A stretch of 64,000 nucleotides of DNA from Maribacter ulvicola. Its GTDB lineage: Bacteria; Bacteroidota; Bacteroidia; Flavobacteriales; Flavobacteriaceae. This document shows positions 8,442 to 17,346 of the stretch, one piece after another. The DNA is taken from positions 1 to 64,000 of the forward strand of contig NZ_FTMA01000008.1 of NCBI RefSeq assembly GCF_900155985.1, given 5' to 3'. Under the pieces are notes generated by a model. It did not search any database and was not told where the DNA came from. It saw only the letters and a list, made by a program, of their open reading frames with translations. The position numbers and the translations under genes were made by a program. The first letter of the stretch is position 1; every line of letters begins with the position of its first letter.

Positions 8442-9524
8442 ATGCGATATCTCTTAATTAGTTTAGTATTTCTTGTTTTTCTTTCTTGTGGAGATAAACA
8501 AGAAAAGGTATTTCCGCAAAAGTCTGAACTTGTTTCATCTGTTTATGCATCTGCTATCATTCAACCAGATAGTATATATAAAGTTTATGCAGTTGTAGCA
8601 GGTATTTTAGAAGGTAATTTGGTGGAAGAAGGAGAGCTGGTAACAAAGGGCGATGCCATCTTACAGGTGAATAACCGCACTCCTAAATTGAATTCAGAAA
8701 ATGCCTATTTGACCCTTCAACAATCCAAAGAAAATATTCAGGGAAATGCCGCTATTTTAAAAAGTATAAAAGATGATATTTATGCAGCGGAGTTAAAATT
8801 TAAAAATGACTCCATCAATTTTACTAGACAGAAGCGACTTTGGGATCAGAACATAGGCTCTAAGGCAGAATATGATAATCAAAAATTAGCGTATGAACTT
8901 TCAAAAAATCAATTAAACCAGCAAAAGTCTAGTTATGAAAGAACAAAAAATGATTTAGAAACAGCTTTACAGCAAGCAAAAAACAGTTATTCATCCTCAA
9001 AGATTATTGCAGAAGATTATACTATTAATAGCAAGATCAACGGTAAGGTTTATGCATTGTACAAAGAGCCTGGTGAGCTGATCAATACCTTAGAACCGTT
9101 AGGTGCAATTGGCAGTGCTACTAATTTTAAAATAGAAATGTTGATTGATGAGGTAGATATCATTAAAATTAAATTAGGTCAGATAGCATTGGTTACCTTA
9201 GACGCATACCCCATGGAAGTTTTTAAGGCTACCGTAAGCAAAATATATCCACAAAAAGACGAATCTTCACAAACGTTCAAAGTAGAGGCGTTGTTTGACA
9301 GTCCTCCAAAAGTATTATATCCTGGTCTTGCCGGTGAAGGTAATATTGTAATATCTAAGAAAGCAGATGTGGTTACCATACCTAGAGCATATTTAGTGGA
9401 CGGTCATAAAGTAATAACGGAAGACGGTACGGTTACGGTAGAAGTAGGCGCCGAAAACTTGGAAAGGGTTGAAATTATTTCTGGTATTACCGAAAATGAT
9501 TTGATTTTAAAGCCTGTAGAATAA
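8442..9524 (+). CDS. HlyD-family periplasmic adaptor lipoprotein of an ABC exporter
   Basis: 360 residues. It starts with a lipoprotein signal (LVFLSC, Cys16 as acylation site). A lipoyl/barrel-sandwich half domain follows (about 45-80), then a long helical hairpin (about 85-175) and the second lipoyl half plus beta-barrel domain (about 180-300). This is the plan of membrane fusion proteins. The stop overlaps the start of the next gene (TAATG), and the two downstream genes encode a MacB/FtsX-like permease and its ATPase, so together they form a tripartite-type export or envelope transport system. The substrate cannot be told. Confidence 0.88.
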   Translation: MRYLLISLVFLVFLSCGDKQEKVFPQKSELVSSVYASAIIQPDSIYKVYAVVAGILEGNLVEEGELVTKGDAILQVNNRTPKLNSENAYLTLQQSKENIQGNAAILKSIKDDIYAAELKFKNDSINFTRQKRLWDQNIGSKAEYDNQKLAYELSKNQLNQQKSSYERTKNDLETALQQAKNSYSSSKIIAEDYTINSKINGKVYALYKEPGELINTLEPLGAIGSATNFKIEMLIDEVDIIKIKLGQIALVTLDAYPMEVFKATVSKIYPQKDESSQTFKVEALFDSPPKVLYPGLAGEGNIVISKKADVVTIPRAYLVDGHKVITEDGTVTVEVGAENLERVEIISGITENDLILKPVE

Positions 9525-10783
9525 TGAATTGGCCGGTTATATTAAATATCGCCAAAACACATCTTTTAACCAAGATGAAATCTACCGCCACCGCAGCGTT
9601 GGGGGTTACTTTTGGTATTGGTGCTTACATTACCATGGTTAGCTTTATGACCGGTCTAAACGATATGTTAGATGACTTGGTTTTGAACCAAACTCCACAT
9701 ATTCATTTGTACAATGAAATAGAGCCTACAGTAGATCAGCCGGTTTCCTTGTATGAAGAATTTAACAATTCAGTACAGATGATCAGCTCCATTAAACCAA
9801 AAAGCGGACAAAAAAAGATACACAACGCACTGCCAATATTAAATCATTTAAAACAGATGGATCAGGTAAAAGGAGCTACGGCACAAGTACGTGCACAAAT
9901 CTTTTACTTATCAGGATCCATAGAATTATCAGGTAATTTGGTAGGTGTAGACATTATGGAAGAAACCAGGCTTTCTAATATGCGAGATTACATCATAGAA
10001 GGATCGCCAGAAGCTTTGAACAATATGGAAAACGGAATTTTGCTCGGTTCTGGTCTAGCCAGTAAAATGTCATTAAAAATTGGAGATAGAGTACAGATAA
10101 GTACAACCAGAGGTGCGGTGTTTCCACTGAAGATAGTAGGTATTTATCAAAGTGGAGTGGCAGATATAGATAATTCTCAAAGCTATGGTAACTTAAAAAC
10201 GGTACAGCGAATTCAAGGAGAGGCGCAAAACTATATCACCGACATTAATATAAAATTGAACAATATTGAAAAGGCACCAATGTTGGCAAAGGGTTTTGAA
10301 AAACAGTTTGATGTTACCGCGACAGATATTAATGAAGCAAATGCCCAGTTTGAGACCGGTACCAACATACGAAACCTAATTACCTATGCAGTATCTATTA
10401 CGCTCTTAATAGTAGCAGGTTTTGGCATATATAATATTCTAAACATGCTTATATATGAAAAGATGAAGGATATTGCCATTTTAAAAGCCACCGGATTTTC
10501 AGGAAAAGATGTGCAGTATATTTTTATGAGCCAGGCAATGATCATAGGTGTTGTAGGTGGTGTTTTGGGGTTGATTTTAGGTTTCGTATTATCTGTTATC
10601 ATTGACGGTGTTCCTTTTAAAACAGAAGCTTTACCAACAATGACCACTTATCCGGTTCATTTCAGCTCTAAATTCTATGTTATAGGAATTGTATTTGCAC
10701 TCATTTCTACATTTATAGCGGGGTGGCTGCCATCTAATAAAGCCAAGCATATTGATCCGGTAAAAATTATAAGAGGTACTTAA
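9524..10783 (+). CDS. ABC transporter permease, MacB/FtsX/LolC type
   Basis: 419 residues. One membrane helix near residues 20-45, a large periplasmic domain (about 50-280), then three helices (about 285-310, 335-360, 385-405) forming the FtsX domain with the usual EKMKDIAILKATGFSGKDV coupling segment between the first two. It overlaps the adaptor gene by one base and is followed after 10 bases by the ATPase. MacB-like systems use transenvelope mechanotransmission rather than substrate passage through the membrane domain (family knowledge). The cargo is unknown. Confidence 0.9.
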   Translation: MNWPVILNIAKTHLLTKMKSTATAALGVTFGIGAYITMVSFMTGLNDMLDDLVLNQTPHIHLYNEIEPTVDQPVSLYEEFNNSVQMISSIKPKSGQKKIHNALPILNHLKQMDQVKGATAQVRAQIFYLSGSIELSGNLVGVDIMEETRLSNMRDYIIEGSPEALNNMENGILLGSGLASKMSLKIGDRVQISTTRGAVFPLKIVGIYQSGVADIDNSQSYGNLKTVQRIQGEAQNYITDINIKLNNIEKAPMLAKGFEKQFDVTATDINEANAQFETGTNIRNLITYAVSITLLIVAGFGIYNILNMLIYEKMKDIAILKATGFSGKDVQYIFMSQAMIIGVVGGVLGLILGFVLSVIIDGVPFKTEALPTMTTYPVHFSSKFYVIGIVFALISTFIAGWLPSNKAKHIDPVKIIRGT

Positions 10784-10793
10784 AAAATAATGA

Positions 10794-11483
10794 ATGGACA
10801 TTGTATTAGAAGCAAAAGATATAAATAAGCACTTTCATAAACCTAAAGATTTTCATGTTTTAAAAGATATTTCCTTTAAAATATTTAATGGGGAATTTGC
10901 TTCTATTATGGGAAAATCCGGTTCTGGAAAATCTACATTGCTCTATATTTTATCAACTATGGATACCGAGTATACTGGCGAATTATTATTGAACAATAAG
11001 TTAGTAACGGGTTTGTCCGCATCAGAATTATCGCTGATCAGAAATGAAAATATAGGTTTTGTATTTCAGTTTCATTATTTGTTATCAGAATTTAGCGTGA
11101 TTGAAAATGTAATGTTACCGGCAAAAAAACTAGCTCGTAAAAGTCATCAAGAAATTGAGCACGATGCTATGATGAAATTAAGAATGTTAGGCATAGAAAG
11201 TTTGGCAAAGCAGAAGGCATCAAGAATTTCTGGCGGAGAAAAACAACGAGTAGCCATTGCTAGGGCATTAATTAACAATCCGTCAATACTTATGGGTGAT
11301 GAACCTACCGGTAATTTAGATAGTTACAATTCTGACAATGTTTTCAATATCTTCAAACAATTAAAGGAAGAAGAGGGGCTTTCGTTACTAGTAGTTACCC
11401 ATGATGAGGACTTTGCCAAACGAACAGATTACATCATTCAGATGGAAGATGGCCGTATTGTGGGTAAATCCAGTAACTTGTAA
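10794..11483 (+). CDS. ABC transporter ATP-binding protein, LolD/MacB type
   Basis: 229 residues. Walker A GKSGSGKST (40-48), signature ISGGEKQR (about 144-151), Walker B ILMGDEPTGNLD (about 162-173) and the switch histidine in VVTHDE are all present, so it should be an active ATPase. The close spacing to the permease gene marks it as its energy-coupling subunit. The cardiolipin synthase gene follows after 70 bases without an obvious terminator or operator and may be read from the same promoter. Confidence 0.93.
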   Translation: MDIVLEAKDINKHFHKPKDFHVLKDISFKIFNGEFASIMGKSGSGKSTLLYILSTMDTEYTGELLLNNKLVTGLSASELSLIRNENIGFVFQFHYLLSEFSVIENVMLPAKKLARKSHQEIEHDAMMKLRMLGIESLAKQKASRISGGEKQRVAIARALINNPSILMGDEPTGNLDSYNSDNVFNIFKQLKEEEGLSLLVVTHDEDFAKRTDYIIQMEDGRIVGKSSNL

Positions 11484-11553
11484 AAATTCACAGATGCATC
11501 CTTTATTAAAAGATAGTAAAAGAATGTAGTGTGATATTAAGAATACGAACTTT

Positions 11554-12963
11554 ATGTGGACTTCAATTTTTATTGGTATTTACGTAATAGTAGCATTGTC
11601 AATAGTATTGTCTATTCTATTATATGGAGCAAAGCCTACAAAAAGTCTGGCATGGCTCTTAGCTATTTTTGCGCTGCCTGTGGGTGGTATTTTTCTTTAT
11701 TTGCTATTGGGTAGAAATAGAAGGAGATATAAACTTATTGAGCACCAAAAAGATTTGTTCCGTAGAATGCCAAAACCAAATACCGATCAGATAAATGAAT
11801 TTGACGGCAGATATGGCAAATTAATGACCCTAAGTTATAAGAATTCCCATTTTCCGCCCACTACAGGCAATGAGTTAAAAATTTTAAAAGATGGCAGAAC
11901 AACTTTTGAAACCATATTTAGTGCATTGGAAGCAGCTACCACAAGAATTCATATACAGTATTATATATTTGAAGAAGGAGATTTAGCGGATAGGTTACTG
12001 GGGTTATTTCAGGAAAAAATAGCCCATGGGGTAGCTGTTAGAATGATATATGATGGTATTGGCAGTTTTTCGTTAAGTAAGAAATACCTAAAAAAACTTT
12101 TACAAATAGGAGTAGAAGTATACTCTTTTATGCCTTTTAAATTTGGTAGGTATTTTTATTCTTTGAATTTTAGAAACCACCGTAAAATTATTGTGGTAGA
12201 TGGTAAGATTGCTTTTACCGGAGGCATTAATGTTTCTGATAAATATTTAAAAGGTCAAATAGGGTTGGGTAAATGGCATGATATGCATTTAAGACTTGTG
12301 GGTGAAGCCGCCACACAGCTAGATCAAGTTTTTATGACAGATTGGTACTTGGTAAGCACAAAGTTGTTAAAGCCTATACCATTACCACAGAATGCTTTTC
12401 AAGTGCCTGTAGCAAATGAATTGGTGCAAATTGTTGCCGGTGGTCCAGATGATGATTTTCCGGTGTTGGAACAAACCTATTTCTCCATGATAAATATGGC
12501 CAAAAACTATATTTATATTACCAACCCATATATTATACCAGGTCAGGCATTGGTAAGGGCATTACAAACGGCCGCTTTAAGTGGCGTGGATGTAAGGTTG
12601 TTGGTATCTGAAAAGATAGATAACCAGGTGGTAAGTTGGTCGGTACGATCTTATTTTGAGTTGTTCCTGAAAGCGGGTATAAAAATATATCTTTTCCCAG
12701 ACGGATTTTTACACAGTAAGATAATGGTGAGCGATGACGCTGTATCCTCTATTGGTACGGCAAATTTAGATGACCGTAGTTTTGAACAGAATTACGAGGT
12801 CAATGCTATTATGTATCATAAAAAAATGGCAAAGCTCTTAAAAGAAGACTTTTTAAATGACTGTAAAATAAGCAATGAGTTGTGCTATAATGACTATATT
12901 AAAAGGTCTTGGGGCAAAAAGCTAAAAGAAGGTGTTGGTAGAGTATTAAGTCCGTTATTTTAA
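11554..12963 (+). CDS. cls: Cardiolipin synthase (phospholipase D superfamily)
   Basis: 469 residues. Two N-terminal membrane helices (about 3-25 and 32-52) are followed by two PLD domains, each with an HxKx4D motif: HRKIIVVD (209-216) and HSKIMVSD (about 390-397), the second followed by SIGTANLDDRSF. Length and plan match bacterial ClsA-type enzymes, which condense two phosphatidylglycerols. It is convergent with the lipoprotein gene at 12976-13614. Association with Usp genes suggests membrane remodelling under stress (inference). Confidence 0.93.
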   Translation: MWTSIFIGIYVIVALSIVLSILLYGAKPTKSLAWLLAIFALPVGGIFLYLLLGRNRRRYKLIEHQKDLFRRMPKPNTDQINEFDGRYGKLMTLSYKNSHFPPTTGNELKILKDGRTTFETIFSALEAATTRIHIQYYIFEEGDLADRLLGLFQEKIAHGVAVRMIYDGIGSFSLSKKYLKKLLQIGVEVYSFMPFKFGRYFYSLNFRNHRKIIVVDGKIAFTGGINVSDKYLKGQIGLGKWHDMHLRLVGEAATQLDQVFMTDWYLVSTKLLKPIPLPQNAFQVPVANELVQIVAGGPDDDFPVLEQTYFSMINMAKNYIYITNPYIIPGQALVRALQTAALSGVDVRLLVSEKIDNQVVSWSVRSYFELFLKAGIKIYLFPDGFLHSKIMVSDDAVSSIGTANLDDRSFEQNYEVNAIMYHKKMAKLLKEDFLNDCKISNELCYNDYIKRSWGKKLKEGVGRVLSPLF

Positions 12964-12975
12964 GAAGACCAATAT

Positions 12976-13614
12976 TTACTCGATTTGCGAGGTAAATACC
13001 AAATCTTGATCTTCCATGGCAACAATAATCATTTTAACGTAATCTTTAATAGCCTTATCTATATTGTCAGGCTCATTGATTTCGATAATTCCTCTCCAAA
13101 TCATAGCTCTTTCTTTACCTTCACAAATGCAATATAAGGTAGTTTCTGCATGGTAAATAGTATATTGGTCGTAGTAGTTGTCATCATAATAAATACCTTG
13201 GTGTTCTAAATAATCATCATTGAATCTAGACTGGTGGTCATCCCATCTAGTAATAGATTTTACAAATTTCTCGCGACTTTCAGACCCTATAATTTTTGTA
13301 AGTAAAATAGCGTCAAAATCTTTATCTAAAAGGCTTTGTTCCACATCGTCTAGTTCTTTTTCTGTCTTACGGGAATCGGTCAGCGACAGGTCGAAAATAT
13401 CGATACTTCGCCATGCTTCTACATCTCTACTAGTAAATTCTTTTTGTAATTTGGTTTCAAAGTCATCTCGTGTATCATCATTTTGCGCCATACCAACGAT
13501 CAAAACTTTGTTGGCATTGAATATGACGATATCTGGGTTTTTCCAGTTTTCTACTAAACTAATAGAAGAACACCCCGTAAGCATCAATGATAATATTACA
13601 ATTAACTTTTTCAT
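12976..13614 (-). CDS. Hypothetical lipoprotein
   Basis: 212 residues. A lipobox MLTGC places the acylated Cys at residue 15, so it should be an envelope lipoprotein. The following residues (SLVENWKNPD, then KVLIVGMAQND) resemble small periplasmic lipoproteins with an alpha/beta domain, but no family is recognised with confidence. Tyr/Asp-rich stretch near 130-150. Its own TGA-N6-TCA palindrome (13675-13688) and -7-like box lie upstream, so it is probably a single-gene unit of the low-oxygen-type set. Confidence 0.7.
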   Translation of the reverse strand: MKKLIVILSLMLTGCSSISLVENWKNPDIVIFNANKVLIVGMAQNDDTRDDFETKLQKEFTSRDVEAWRSIDIFDLSLTDSRKTEKELDDVEQSLLDKDFDAILLTKIIGSESREKFVKSITRWDDHQSRFNDDYLEHQGIYYDDNYYDQYTIYHAETTLYCICEGKERAMIWRGIIEINEPDNIDKAIKDYVKMIIVAMEDQDLVFTSQIE

Positions 13615-13644
13615 AAAGCAGTTATATTTATTACTAATATTTTT

Positions 13645-13688
13645 CGAAGATACTATTTTGAAAAAGCAGTAGATATGACCATTATCAG
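13645..13688 (-). promoter_or_regulatory. Crp/Fnr-type operator and promoter for the lipoprotein gene
   Basis: ATGACCATTATCAG (13675-13688), centre 13681.5. TATCTTCG on the minus strand (13652-13645) starts 29.5 nt away and matches TAnnTTTG at all but one fixed base. The start codon at 13614 is 67.5 bases from the centre. Confidence 0.65.
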
Positions 13689-13722
13689 TTCGTCTAGATG
13701 TAGAGAAAGGTGAAGATACAGT

Positions 13723-15093
13723 CTATAGAAGCAAATCTATGGTTTCTTCTAACTTCGGTATATGGCAGTTCCACCCTTTGGTATCTCTTATTTTTACTTT
13801 AAAAGCATCTAATGCCCCTGGTTCACCATGAATTAGAAAGACATTTTCAGGTATATTTTTAATACCATTGATAAAATGAAGAAGTTCTGCTTGGTCTGCA
13901 TGCGCGGAAAGGCTTTCTATAAAATGAATACTAGCTTTTACAGGGTAGTATTTACCGAACAGCTTAAGTTCATGTGTACCCGCTAACAATTGCCTACCTC
14001 GTGTACCTTCTGCTTGGTAACCAACTAATAGAACTTTTGTTTTAGGTTCATCTATCAACTGTTTTAAATAGGTGAGAACGCGGCCGCCCGTAACCATGCC
14101 GCTACCTGCAATTACAATTTTAGGTCTTGGGTCGTCAATAGTTTTCCAAGTATCCGCATAAGATGATGTAATGGTAAAGTGATTGCACATAGCTTTAAAA
14201 TCATGTTGGTCAAGCTTATGCCAATCTGTAAATTGCCCAAATACATCTAGAACATTGCTACCCATTGGGCTATCTATAAAAATAGGTATGTTAGGTATTT
14301 TGTTCTTTTTATACAAATCCCAAAACAAGAACATGAGCAATTGTAATCTTTCAACGGCAAAAGAAGGTATGATCAATGTGGCTCTGTCATTAATGGTTTT
14401 TTGAACCAAATCGCTTAAAATTGTAGTAATGTTTTCTTTAGGATGTAGTTTGTTGCCATAGGTACTTTCTAAAAAAAGATAATCTGCCCATTCAGGTCTT
14501 TCCGGTGGCATTAAAAGTTCATCGTTCAACCTGCCAACATCGCCAGAGAAAACGAATATTTTTCCAAATATCTCCAATTCAATAAAAGTAGAACCAATGA
14601 TATGCCCGTTATATCTGTATTTAAATCTAATGTTCTCTGAAAGCTGATTCCATTCATCTCTTTTTCTTCCTGAGAATAATGTAATGGTTTTTTCAGCTTC
14701 TATAATATTATAAAAAGGAAGTGCTTTAGGGTGTTTGGAAAAACCTTCTTCATTTGCCTTTTTTGCTTGCTCCTCTTGTATTTTGGCACTATCAAGCAAA
14801 ATAACACGTGCAACGGCTAAAGTAGGGGAAGTACCTATGATGTCTCCGTTAAAACCTTCTTTTACCAACCTAGGTAAATAGCCGGTGTGGTCCAAGTGAC
14901 CATGTGTTAGCAATACCACATCTATTTTACCGGCGTCTATAGATAAGGGCTCCCAATTTTTTTTACGTAACTCTTTAAGGCCTTGAAACATGCCACAATC
15001 TATCATGATGTTCAGTTCAGGAGTTTCTAGATAAAATTTAGAACCTGTAACCGTACCAGAAGCACCTAAAAATTTTACACGTACATTTTTCAT
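13723..15093 (-). CDS. Metallo-beta-lactamase fold RNase with beta-CASP and RNA-specificity domains
   Basis: 456 residues. The metal site THGHLDH (H64, H66, D68, H69) follows an N-terminal GASGTVTGSKF. A beta-CASP region lies in the middle (about 200-330), GSGMVTGGRVL near 330 and the SAHAD motif near 400. This is the plan of mRNA-processing exonucleases such as archaeal/bacterial CPSF-like proteins, commonly annotated as 'MBL fold, RNA specificity'. It is the last gene of a tight run MscS - ATP-cone/nuclease - this gene (gaps of 1 and 4 bases), suggesting a functional link between RNA processing and the upstream nuclease. Confidence 0.9.
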   Translation of the reverse strand: MKNVRVKFLGASGTVTGSKFYLETPELNIMIDCGMFQGLKELRKKNWEPLSIDAGKIDVVLLTHGHLDHTGYLPRLVKEGFNGDIIGTSPTLAVARVILLDSAKIQEEQAKKANEEGFSKHPKALPFYNIIEAEKTITLFSGRKRDEWNQLSENIRFKYRYNGHIIGSTFIELEIFGKIFVFSGDVGRLNDELLMPPERPEWADYLFLESTYGNKLHPKENITTILSDLVQKTINDRATLIIPSFAVERLQLLMFLFWDLYKKNKIPNIPIFIDSPMGSNVLDVFGQFTDWHKLDQHDFKAMCNHFTITSSYADTWKTIDDPRPKIVIAGSGMVTGGRVLTYLKQLIDEPKTKVLLVGYQAEGTRGRQLLAGTHELKLFGKYYPVKASIHFIESLSAHADQAELLHFINGIKNIPENVFLIHGEPGALDAFKVKIRDTKGWNCHIPKLEETIDLLL

Positions 15094-15097
15094 GTTA

Positions 15098-15940
15098 TTA
15101 AATTTTACAAAGTTCTGAGATTTCGTCTAAAATTTTTGATTTTCGTTCGGTAGAAATACCAAGGTGATCCAAGTAAAATTTGTCTTTTATAAGTTGTCTG
15201 CACAGTACCACATTTCTACTTAATAGAAATTGTTTTTCTCTTTTAGATAACAAGCTAGAAACTGTAATAGGGTAGAGCCCAAGCCTATCAATTCTGTCTT
15301 TTAGTCCATCGTCTTTTGGAAAATCCCAACTTAAAAGATAGAGGTCTGCACATTTACCGTAGGTTAAGGCATCTTCAGTGAATCTGGTGTTGGTAACTAC
15401 CCAACCTTTTTGTAATGGTTTGTTATTGGTATTTGTGACCCAATATGCTTTTACATCATTATACCTAGAGTGTATATAAAGGGGGATTTTAACGTTGCAA
15501 TTACGGCCTTCCTCATTATGAAATTTACATTCTATAAGAGTTGCCGTACCATTTTTTTCTGCAATTACATCAATTTCATGGGTAACACAGGCTCCATTTA
15601 ATATGATATCTACGTCAACTTCATAACCTGAATATTGTAATATAGCGGCTATAAAACGTTCAAAGGGAAAACCGGTTGGTCCCAATTCATAGATAGCTTT
15701 CTTGAGTTTGTATTTAGAAGCGAATACAGATTTGTTCTTTTTTAGCAACGAATACGCTCTATTATAGATTTCATTAGAGGTAATGCCTTCAAAAAGCTCA
15801 TCATTGACTTTGCTTACAATTTCTTCTACCAGTTCATGGTTTGCACCACTATGCTTAAGAGAATTACGCAGTTTATCTAATGAAAACTTCATTTTTTTCC
15901 CTGAAGATTTAATGATGTCAATAGATTCTTTTCTGTTCAT
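15098..15940 (-). CDS. ATP-cone domain fused to a PD-(D/E)XK (Mrr-like) nuclease
   Basis: 280 residues. Residues about 8-85 look like an ATP-cone (VIKSSG-like start, FSLDKLRNSL, GITSNEIYNRAYSLLKK), the nucleotide-sensing domain known from ribonucleotide reductases and NrdR. Residues about 90-215 have the Mrr/PD-(D/E)XK pattern: FERFIAAIL, GYEVDV, the catalytic Asp in HEIDV (D124) and the ExK in IECKFH (E137, K139). A helical C-terminal segment (about 230-280) may bind nucleic acid. No methyltransferase or helicase is nearby, so this is not a classical restriction system. It lies between MscS and beta-CASP RNase genes with 1- and 4-base gaps. Cleavage activity and ATP/dATP control are inferred. 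Confidence 0.75.
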   Translation of the reverse strand: MNRKESIDIIKSSGKKMKFSLDKLRNSLKHSGANHELVEEIVSKVNDELFEGITSNEIYNRAYSLLKKNKSVFASKYKLKKAIYELGPTGFPFERFIAAILQYSGYEVDVDIILNGACVTHEIDVIAEKNGTATLIECKFHNEEGRNCNVKIPLYIHSRYNDVKAYWVTNTNNKPLQKGWVVTNTRFTEDALTYGKCADLYLLSWDFPKDDGLKDRIDRLGLYPITVSSLLSKREKQFLLSRNVVLCRQLIKDKFYLDHLGISTERKSKILDEISELCKI

Positions 15941-15941
15941 A

Positions 15942-16841
15942 TTATTTTTTTATATTAACATTAAGTGATGGTACTTCTAGTAATTGTAAGGTAGTAGATG
16001 CCAATGTAATTTTACCATCTGTTTTAGAGATAGCTTGTTCTATATGTTGAAATAGCGTGTGTTTGGTATTTCTTCTTCTTTTGTAATCTGTTATATATCT
16101 TAGATTTAATTGAATCCAATTATCGGTTAGGTTCATGGCTATGGTAGGTTCTATAGTAGCATCTTCTATATAATAATGAGCTACCATTTGTTGCCATTTA
16201 ACTTTGGATTTTTCCGTATAATCAGACAGAAACTCGGTAGCCGTTTGTAGCATTATTTGTTTAGCAAGTTTGGTATCTGATCCGTAGGTAATTAAAATGT
16301 TGAGTTCATCCCAAACGAAAGGAAAATCAATCGAGTAATTTTTTATAGGACCTTTAAAAACAAAAGCATTACTAATTTTTACAATTCTACCCGAATAGTT
16401 GTCGCTGCTAACCCATTCTCCCATTTCCATAATTGTGGTGTAAATACTATCAATATCAATAACATCGCCTTTTATATTATTTATTTCTATTCGATCACCA
16501 GGTTTATATACTCTAACAAAAAAGATATAGAAAGAACCCGCGATGCTTAATATCAATTCTTGCAATGTAAAGGTGATACCAGCGGTAAATAAGCCAATGA
16601 TTATGGTGTAATCTTTTACACTATCTACTGTAAATGCCATTAGGACTAAAAAAACGATGAGCACGTAACCAACAATCTCAACCCCTTTTTGGGCTTTATA
16701 TCGTATAGAAATATCTTCAATTCTTTTTTTAAGAGCTTTTCTTATAAAGCTGATAATAAAAACAATGAACAATATCCAGGCAACTAATTTAATTGTCCCA
16801 ATTAGTCTAGAGTTCTCTAATAAACTTGAAAATATATCCAT
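15942..16841 (-). CDS. Small-conductance mechanosensitive channel family protein (MscS)
   Basis: 299 residues with hydrophobic segments near 15-35, 55-75 and 80-115, then the MscS beta domain (YKPGDRIEINNIKGDVIDID, about 120-140) and an alpha/beta cytoplasmic domain. It is the first gene of a three-gene run with the nuclease and beta-CASP RNase. A strong terminator hairpin lies only 9-16 bases upstream of its start codon, which leaves little room for a separate promoter. Ion-channel role from family knowledge. Confidence 0.88.
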   Translation of the reverse strand: MDIFSSLLENSRLIGTIKLVAWILFIVFIISFIRKALKKRIEDISIRYKAQKGVEIVGYVLIVFLVLMAFTVDSVKDYTIIIGLFTAGITFTLQELILSIAGSFYIFFVRVYKPGDRIEINNIKGDVIDIDSIYTTIMEMGEWVSSDNYSGRIVKISNAFVFKGPIKNYSIDFPFVWDELNILITYGSDTKLAKQIMLQTATEFLSDYTEKSKVKWQQMVAHYYIEDATIEPTIAMNLTDNWIQLNLRYITDYKRRRNTKHTLFQHIEQAISKTDGKITLASTTLQLLEVPSLNVNIKK

Positions 16842-16849
16842 ATGAATTT

Positions 16850-16889
16850 CTTAAAAAAACCGCCAACGAAAAGAAATCTATGACGGTTT
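16850..16889 (-). terminator. Terminator or attenuator just upstream of MscS
   Basis: On the minus strand AAACCGTCA (16889-16881) pairs with TGGCGGTTT (16865-16857), loop 15 nt, one mismatch, followed by a run of T (16859-16853). It ends the Usp-baeRF-like unit, but sits directly in front of the MscS start at 16841. Confidence 0.65.
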
Positions 16890-16912
16890 AATTTTAAATA
16901 CTGAAGAAGCAA

Positions 16913-17323
16913 CTATTGCTTTTTGAAAAAATCTCTAACATAGGCCTTCTTTTGATTTATTGTCATGCTATCTGTTTTTTCTACAGCTTTTAGTTTATCA
17001 AATGTTGATTTGTGATACTTTTCTAGCTCTTTTTTAAACTTTTCATTAATGTCTGCCGGACCAAAAATCATTAATTCATGACTATTAGTTACTGCTTCAA
17101 CAATAGAATTAAAATAGTGTTTAAATTGATATTTTTCTTTTTCAAGATATTTTCTGTCATGAATAACATCTTGTGTAGCCCCTGATTTTACACGACTGCC
17201 ACCAGTACCGGTTTTATTGTAAAATTCAATATTAGAATGTATGGTTTCTACAGTTTCCGTATCTTTTGTAAGACGTACAATAAATGCTTGTTTACTATCC
17301 ATCCAAATGCCAATTTTGTTCAT
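16913..17323 (-). CDS. Small protein resembling bacterial eRF1-like / host-attachment family
   Basis: 136 residues, soluble. It starts IGIWMDSKQAFIV, a strand that reads like the beginning of an RNase H-like or eRF1 domain-2-like fold. It has ELMIFGPADINEKFKKELEK near residues 85-103, the type of segment seen in baeRF/'host attachment' and related Bacteroidota proteins. Assignment is by resemblance only and uncertain. It follows the Usp gene at 17347-18186 by 23 bases and is ended by the hairpin at 16850-16889, so it is the last gene of that unit. Confidence 0.55.
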   Translation of the reverse strand: MNKIGIWMDSKQAFIVRLTKDTETVETIHSNIEFYNKTGTGGSRVKSGATQDVIHDRKYLEKEKYQFKHYFNSIVEAVTNSHELMIFGPADINEKFKKELEKYHKSTFDKLKAVEKTDSMTINQKKAYVRDFFKKQ

Positions 17324-17346
17324 AATTTTAGTTTTTAGATTTGTAT

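Noticed and set aside
13220-13672. 150-codon plus-strand frame opposite the lipoprotein gene
   Set aside because: Overlaps the lipoprotein and its operator; the minus-strand product has a proper lipobox.
15098-15940. Classical restriction endonuclease of a restriction-modification system
   Set aside because: No methyltransferase, specificity subunit or helicase in the neighbourhood, and the N-terminal ATP-cone is not typical of such enzymes.
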